The notes below the pieces were generated by a model. That model worked only from the letters and a program-made list of their open reading frames with translations. It had not been told where the DNA came from and searched no databases. A DNA stretch of 64,000 bases, from assembly GCA_050012495.1 (NCBI GenBank), contig JBEKHB010000006.1:31865-95864 (forward strand), in the 5' to 3' direction. This DNA is from BOG-1155 sp050012495 (GTDB lineage Bacteria > Desulfobacterota > Syntrophorhabdia > Syntrophorhabdales > WCHB1-27). Shown here in pieces: positions 60,757 to 64,000 of the stretch (positions are counted from its first letter, which is position 1; every line of letters starts with the position of its first letter). The position numbers and the translations under genes were made by a program.

Positions 60757-60918
60757 GGCCGCCCTCATGTTCAGAATCGCGATCTGCGGCGCCCTGCTGC
60801 GCTCGTGAGGCTACGCCGTACGTTCAGTACGGCTCCGCTCAACGATGCTCGCAGGGCATCCACATCTCATCGATTCCGACCATGAGGCCGTCCACCCGAT
60901 CCGGCATCGAGTACAACC
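60757..60918. repeat. Structured intergenic repeat, copy 2
   Basis: Partner of 9501-9686. Outer stem: CCTCATG (60763-60769) with CATGAGG (60881-60887). Next: GAATCG (60774-60779) with CGATTC (60871-60876). Middle: GCCCTGC (60791-60797) with GCAGGGC (60851-60857). Apical hairpin GCCGTAC-GTTCA-GTACGGC (60815-60833). Relative to copy 1 the middle stem changes G-C to C-G on both arms and the outer stem is wholly different in sequence yet still paired. The 29-nt tail (60890-60918) is identical. The 444-bp gap here contains no gene. Confidence 0.75.
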
Positions 60919-60952
60919 ATGATCGATGCCGGAATTGACGGAGCGTAAGATG

Positions 60953-61010
60953 CCCCGGCCCCGGCCTTCGCCCCCGGATACAGACATTCCGGGGCAGGCT
61001 TGGTGACGAC
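60953..61010. repeat. Right half of the GGGGTGACGAC-type repeat
   Basis: CGCCCCCGGATACAGACATT, CCGGGG and CTTGGTGACGAC match 10060-10101 with one mismatch. The left half of the element is missing. Confidence 0.55.
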
Positions 61011-61090
61011 AATAGCCAGACTATTCGCTTCGCGCTTGTGTGACATAACCTAAAGATTTCACACTGGGGGGCTACAATGGCCTATATAGG

Positions 61091-61119
61091 TTGATTTGGC
61101 GCTTTTACCGGCGTATACT
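61091..61119 (+). promoter_or_regulatory. Promoter of the abrB/relE-type pair
   Basis: TTGATT (61091-61096), 17-bp spacer, TATACT (61114-61119). A perfect palindrome CCTATATAGG (61081-61090) abuts the -35 box and may be the antitoxin operator. Confidence 0.6.
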
Positions 61120-61157
61120 TGATTCATACAGTGTAACAGTAAAACAGAGGTGCTCTG

Positions 61158-61436
61158 ATGCTGGTGGATTTGAAGCAAAAATCGCAGGTCACCATACCGA
61201 AGCGTCTGGTGAAAAAACTGAACCTGAAGGCGGGGGACAAGCTTGAGATCGAGGAAGAGGCGGGCAGGCTGGTGATTACGCCTGTCATTATCATTCCCAG
61301 AGATCAGGCCTGGTTTCACAGCGGGGAATGGCAGAAAAAAGAGGAAGAGACAGACAGACAAAAAAAGGAAGGCAGTATACACAAGGCCACAAGCAAGGAA
61401 GAGCTTTTCGAAAAACTTGGCCTGGATAAAGTTTGA
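61158..61436 (+). CDS. AbrB/SpoVT-type antitoxin
   Basis: A 92-residue protein. The swapped-hairpin DNA-binding domain covers residues 1-47 (VDLKQKSQVTIPKRLVKKLN, then LKAGDKLEIEEEAGRLVI). The C-terminal tail is highly charged and presumably wraps the toxin. It overlaps the next gene by 4 bp (TTGA) and has a good promoter with a palindrome, typical of an autoregulated antitoxin. Confidence 0.82.
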   Translation: MLVDLKQKSQVTIPKRLVKKLNLKAGDKLEIEEEAGRLVITPVIIIPRDQAWFHSGEWQKKEEETDRQKKEGSIHKATSKEELFEKLGLDKV

Positions 61437-61693
61437 CTATCTACTTTTCCGACCTTTTTCTTCAAAGCGTCAAAGAGCTCCCCGAAGACGTGAAGAGAAC
61501 GCTCAAAAAGAAACTCGATATTATCGCGGATAATCCGTCCCACCCATCCTTGAGAACCAAGAAGATCAAGGGTCGCGAAAATCTATTCGAAGCAACCATC
61601 ACCATGAGCATCAGGATGACCTGGGAATATTTTGAGGACGGAATCCTCTTGAGGAATATCGGCGAGCACGACCGGACGTTGAAGAGACCTTGA
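61433..61693 (+). CDS. RelE/ParE-superfamily toxin
   Basis: 86 residues with the RelE/ParE pattern: helix SVKELPEDVKRTLKKKLDII, then KKIKGRENLFEATITMSIRMTWEYF and LLRNIGEHD. Basic residues cluster on the beta sheet as in mRNA interferases of this group. The TTG start overlaps the antitoxin stop. Whether it cleaves mRNA or poisons gyrase cannot be told from sequence. Confidence 0.78.
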   Translation: MTIYFSDLFLQSVKELPEDVKRTLKKKLDIIADNPSHPSLRTKKIKGRENLFEATITMSIRMTWEYFEDGILLRNIGEHDRTLKRP

Positions 61694-61737
61694 ATAGGAG
61701 ACCAACCAGGGGCAGGAAGGGGACCCAGGCGGCCCGA

Positions 61738-63015
61738 TCAATCCTCGAAATTCCCGGCGCCCCCCTTGTCGCTCTTGAGCCCCTTCGCCCGCTCGATGAT
61801 CTGCTCCCTGGTCCAGTGGGCCGGGTCTTCGATGACGCTCCCCTTGGGACCGACATCGTAAGAGCCGGCCTTGAGAAGCGCCTCGATGGCTAACCGGTCC
61901 GTGTCTCCGGCGTTCAGGACCTCGGTCATCATCTTGAAGGCGAACTCTTCGACCCCTTTCGCCATCCGCTCGCGCACCGTGGACGGCTGCGCCAGGAGCT
62001 TATTTTCGAACGGCAGGTTCAGGTTTTTGTAATCCCCTTTCTTCCACCCCTTGCTTTCGGCATAGGCAACCATTTCAGCCCAGAGATCCTCGGTCACCCC
62101 TTCGCCCCGGCGCTTGATGAAATTGCCGCCGGCGTCCAGTTGGGCGTTGCCATAGTCGTTTACCTCCAGCCCCCAGGAGATCATCTGCAGGGCAGTCGCG
62201 ACGTTTGCCTTGGTGGTTGCGGTCTTGGCGGCGATTTCCCGCAGCCGGTCGGAGCTGTTGCCCGAGGTGCCGTGCTGGGCGCCGCTCACTTTATAGGGGA
62301 CGAGGGCGCGGTGGATCTCGGCGGTGAGTTCCACCTGGATACCCGCGTCAGAAGCCTCGATGCCATGGGTGGTGCCGTTGTTGAGGGCAATCCAGTCGGG
62401 GAAGATCTTGTAGGCGTTCAATCCCTGGATCAGGAATTTCGCTTCGGGAACGGTAGAAAGTCCCTCTTTCCCCTTGATTTCGCCCACCTCGGTTTCAAGC
62501 CCTGCCCATTTCGGAATGAATGGGTTCAGCTCGATATTAGCGAGGAGGTTCTGGTCGTCGGGCAGGTGGGAAGCATCAACGGCGACGGAGGTCATGCCCG
62601 CATCGAACATGGTCGGCACCTCGACCTTTGCAGCGGCAAGGTCCTTGTCGCTCTTGATCCCGTAATGGTCCGCGTGGACGGCGACCGGCACGGTGACGGC
62701 GAGCTCGTTGCAAATACTGTCGACGATGCGGGCTATGTTCCAGAGATTGACGGGGCAGTATGCCTTCTGGCCCCCCTCCGACTTGGCGATCTCGATGATG
62801 AGAGCGGCTCTGGCCCTTTGGGCGGCCTTGAGGGCGCCGCGGATGACAAAATAGTTCCTCCCGTTGCAGGCCATGGCAATCGCGTGCCCCTTGGCGAGCA
62901 TAGCACGGTCTATCACCTTGCCGCTGACGAGAAGCGCCTTGGAATTGGGGAAAAGCTCCCGGATGTTGGGGGGACGAAACTGAAGGGCCTTTTCAAAATC
63001 TGCCGAATAGGACAT
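61738..63015 (-). CDS. Class II fructose-bisphosphate aldolase-like protein
   Basis: A 425-residue zinc-type aldolase. The metal-site motif VAVHADHYGI (His-x-Asp-His), the conserved GMTSVAVDASHL, and the later NNGTTHG and AQHGTSG glycine/His motifs match class II enzymes. It is longer than E. coli FbaA (359) and of the less-common large type found in some anaerobes, with a C-terminal extension. Substrate (FBP or tagatose bisphosphate) is inferred. AAGGAGAG is 6 bp upstream of the ATG. It converges on the relE-type gene. Confidence 0.83.
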   Translation of the reverse strand: MSYSADFEKALQFRPPNIRELFPNSKALLVSGKVIDRAMLAKGHAIAMACNGRNYFVIRGALKAAQRARAALIIEIAKSEGGQKAYCPVNLWNIARIVDSICNELAVTVPVAVHADHYGIKSDKDLAAAKVEVPTMFDAGMTSVAVDASHLPDDQNLLANIELNPFIPKWAGLETEVGEIKGKEGLSTVPEAKFLIQGLNAYKIFPDWIALNNGTTHGIEASDAGIQVELTAEIHRALVPYKVSGAQHGTSGNSSDRLREIAAKTATTKANVATALQMISWGLEVNDYGNAQLDAGGNFIKRRGEGVTEDLWAEMVAYAESKGWKKGDYKNLNLPFENKLLAQPSTVRERMAKGVEEFAFKMMTEVLNAGDTDRLAIEALLKAGSYDVGPKGSVIEDPAHWTREQIIERAKGLKSDKGGAGNFED

Positions 63016-63662
63016 ATGTCACTCTCCTTATAGAAGAAAAGATCAACAGCTCCTGCTATTCCATTGTAGAACAAAATTATAGAAAAAGGGGATATTCTTG
63101 CAAATTCTTGCAAATGCTCGGCATCCATTGACCCTCAAGGCTTTTCCGGTTTTCCATGTGTCGGTAGTTGTCGGCTATTTTTCGCAGTTCCCTACCGTCC
63201 GTGGGCACAATTCCGGGCACAAATTTAGGCGCCTTGTATTCGGCCAACAGGTCAGTCGAGGCGCGGTAGGGTGATAGACCAGGGAGGGGAGAAACCCCCT
63301 CCCTGCTTCTCCTGGAAAGGACATCCGCCCTCACCAGTGTATTTTGACCTGCCGGAATTGCTGGAATAAGATCGGGGACCGGCGCCCCGTCGAGGATCAC
63401 CACACCCGGACCATGCCCGGGTGAAGATCACCCCGGACTCTCACCCCTACAACTCACGGGGAATTGTTGGTGTTGCGACTCCGCCAGCTCTGCGTTGACA
63501 TCTCACCATGTAGCCCTTACTTTCTATCAAGGGCGGTTAGAGTTTGACTGGCGGAGTTGGTCTGGGTTAAAATGATGGACATCTGAAAAAATCACTTGAC
63601 TTTGTTCAGCTAGGTTGTTAACGTGTGCTAGGTTTCGCCGATAACACCCTGGGGAGGGCGCT
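63016..63662. other. Intergenic stretch with repeats and possible mobile remnant
   Basis: No confident gene. Contains a tandem TTCTTGCAAA repeat near 63093-63118, a GGGAGGGG/CCCCTCCC hairpin (63282-63303), and 10-bp inverted repeats ACTCCGCCAG (63478-63487) and CTGGCGGAGT (63548-63557). A minus-strand open frame (63077-63403) encodes 108 residues I do not recognise. The pattern suggests debris from a mobile element near the transposase at the right edge. Confidence 0.4.
63596..63624 (+). promoter_or_regulatory. Putative promoter of the 65-aa gene
   Basis: TTGACT (63596-63601), 17-bp spacer, TAACGT (63619-63624). The -10 box is weak. Confidence 0.35.
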
Positions 63663-63860
63663 GTGAATTACGAGTTAATAGAAGTTTATGAAAAAAAGAA
63701 ACAGTCGCGCTGGGGAGTGCCTTTTGAAGGTCAAAGTTCCGGACCAACATTGCAGCTCGATGATGTCGTTATCGGGAACCCGGACAAGAGAGATGAGAAC
63801 CGGGAGGCTTACGTCGCCGAGCGAATAAACGAGCACCTGGAAAAAATCCTTGCGGTCTAA
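63663..63860 (+). CDS. Hypothetical protein (65 aa)
   Basis: A 65-residue charged soluble protein (NYELIEVYEKKKQSRWGVPF; ERINEHLEKILAV). GTG 63663 is preceded by GGGAGGG at 3-9 bp. It is not recognised. It lies between a repeat-rich stretch and a transposase start, so it may be a passenger of the mobile element or an unrelated small gene. Confidence 0.45.
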   Translation: MNYELIEVYEKKKQSRWGVPFEGQSSGPTLQLDDVVIGNPDKRDENREAYVAERINEHLEKILAV

Positions 63861-63948
63861 GTAACTGGACCCGCCGGCCTAAGGACTTATCCGTAATTAC
63901 CTTGCTTTAAATTCGTAGCCATACTACACTTTGACGAGGAGGTGGGGT

Positions 63949-64000
63949 ATGGCAAAGATCCGCTCATGGGAAGTGTCCGACGAGTTCTGGAAACGTGTAG
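63949..64000 (+). CDS. Transposase N-terminus (partial, runs off the window)
   Basis: ATG at 63949 after a GAGGAGGTGGGG ribosome site; the 17 visible residues MAKIRSWEVSDEFWKRV match the start of IS5-type transposases (MxxKxWxVSDxxWxRIEPLxP). The frame is open at the right edge. The inverted-repeat ends of the element cannot be defined from the visible part. Confidence 0.6.
   Translation, partial: MAKIRSWEVSDEFWKRV

Noticed and set aside
63077..63403. 108-codon minus-strand frame near the aldolase
   Set aside because: Not recognised; considered as an integrase tail but no catalytic motif (R..HxxR..Y) can be seen, so it is not called as a gene.
1..64000. CRISPR arrays, tRNA and rRNA genes
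   Set aside because: No regularly spaced direct repeats and no tRNA-like T-loop/acceptor pattern or rRNA segment was noticed on either strand by eye; a tRNAscan-SE/Infernal run would be decisive.

Overview
The window reads as a GC-rich chromosome segment of a Gram-negative anaerobe. Outer-membrane and LPS functions are present (kdsA, kdsD, a LapB-like protein, a TolC-type channel, an AsmA-like protein, two lipoproteins). So are anaerobe or oxygen-defence functions (flavodiiron FprA, the redox repressor Rex, a cluster-binding tRNA thiolase) and archaeal-type phosphoglycerate-mutase-like enzymes. A syntrophic or sulfate-reducer-like member of Desulfobacterota (former Deltaproteobacteria, perhaps near Syntrophorhabdus) fits best. 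This is an inference from gene content; no rRNA gene is present to fix taxonomy.

Layout, left to right. 0-3.7 kb (minus): a ttuB/ttuA-like tRNA thiolation pair, a GAF/degenerate-GGDEF protein and mreB. 3.8-9.4 kb (plus): trxB, an overlapping set of PfkB kinase, PurN-like formyltransferase, HAD phosphatase and secreted protein, then rph and rdgB. 9.4-11 kb: a repeat-rich non-coding stretch and an AT-rich hicBA toxin-antitoxin pair. 11.2-18.6 kb (minus): a MASE3-PAS histidine kinase with a second MASE3 remnant, and a TetR-regulated tripartite efflux operon whose tetR carries a frameshift. 18.7-20.6 kb: uup. 20.6-28 kb (minus): alaC-hom-(proposed homoserine kinase)-pyrG-kdsA-kdsD. 28-32.1 kb (plus): a GntR regulator, aconitase and isocitrate dehydrogenase. 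32.1-37 kb: an accessory stretch with orphan small genes, a PAS remnant, an FN3-like protein, a ParA-CBM48 fusion, a lipoprotein and a hypothetical protein. 37-42 kb (minus): lysA-dapF-dapA-dapB (diaminopimelate/lysine) and then rex, with hairpin-rich repeats between the genes. 42-46 kb (minus): maf-yggS-argH-FN3 lipoprotein. 46-48 kb: cutA, fprA and a ribbon-helix-helix/PilZ protein. 48.3-60.7 kb (plus): a housekeeping run rplU-rpmA-obgE-proB-proA-nadD-rsfS-dksA-like-lapB-like-apgM-comF-asmA-like-DUF2520. 60.7-64 kb: a second copy of the structured repeat, an AbrB/RelE-type toxin-antitoxin pair, a class II aldolase and the start of a transposase.

Most genes sit in tightly packed operons with 1-16 bp overlaps (ATGA, GTGA or TGATG junctions), which helped decide starts. 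Points that stand out: (i) two copies of a roughly 160-nt inverted-repeat element whose stems co-vary; (ii) a second hairpin-repeat family inside the dap operon, also with compensatory changes; (iii) a ParA ATPase fused to a glycogen-binding domain; (iv) a ribbon-helix-helix domain fused to a PilZ domain with intact c-di-GMP motifs; (v) a bacterial TtuA/TtuB-like pair with the Fe-S ligand cysteines in place; (vi) promoters placed so close to start codons that leaderless mRNAs are predicted; and (vii) two phosphoglycerate-mutase-like paralogs in different pathway contexts.
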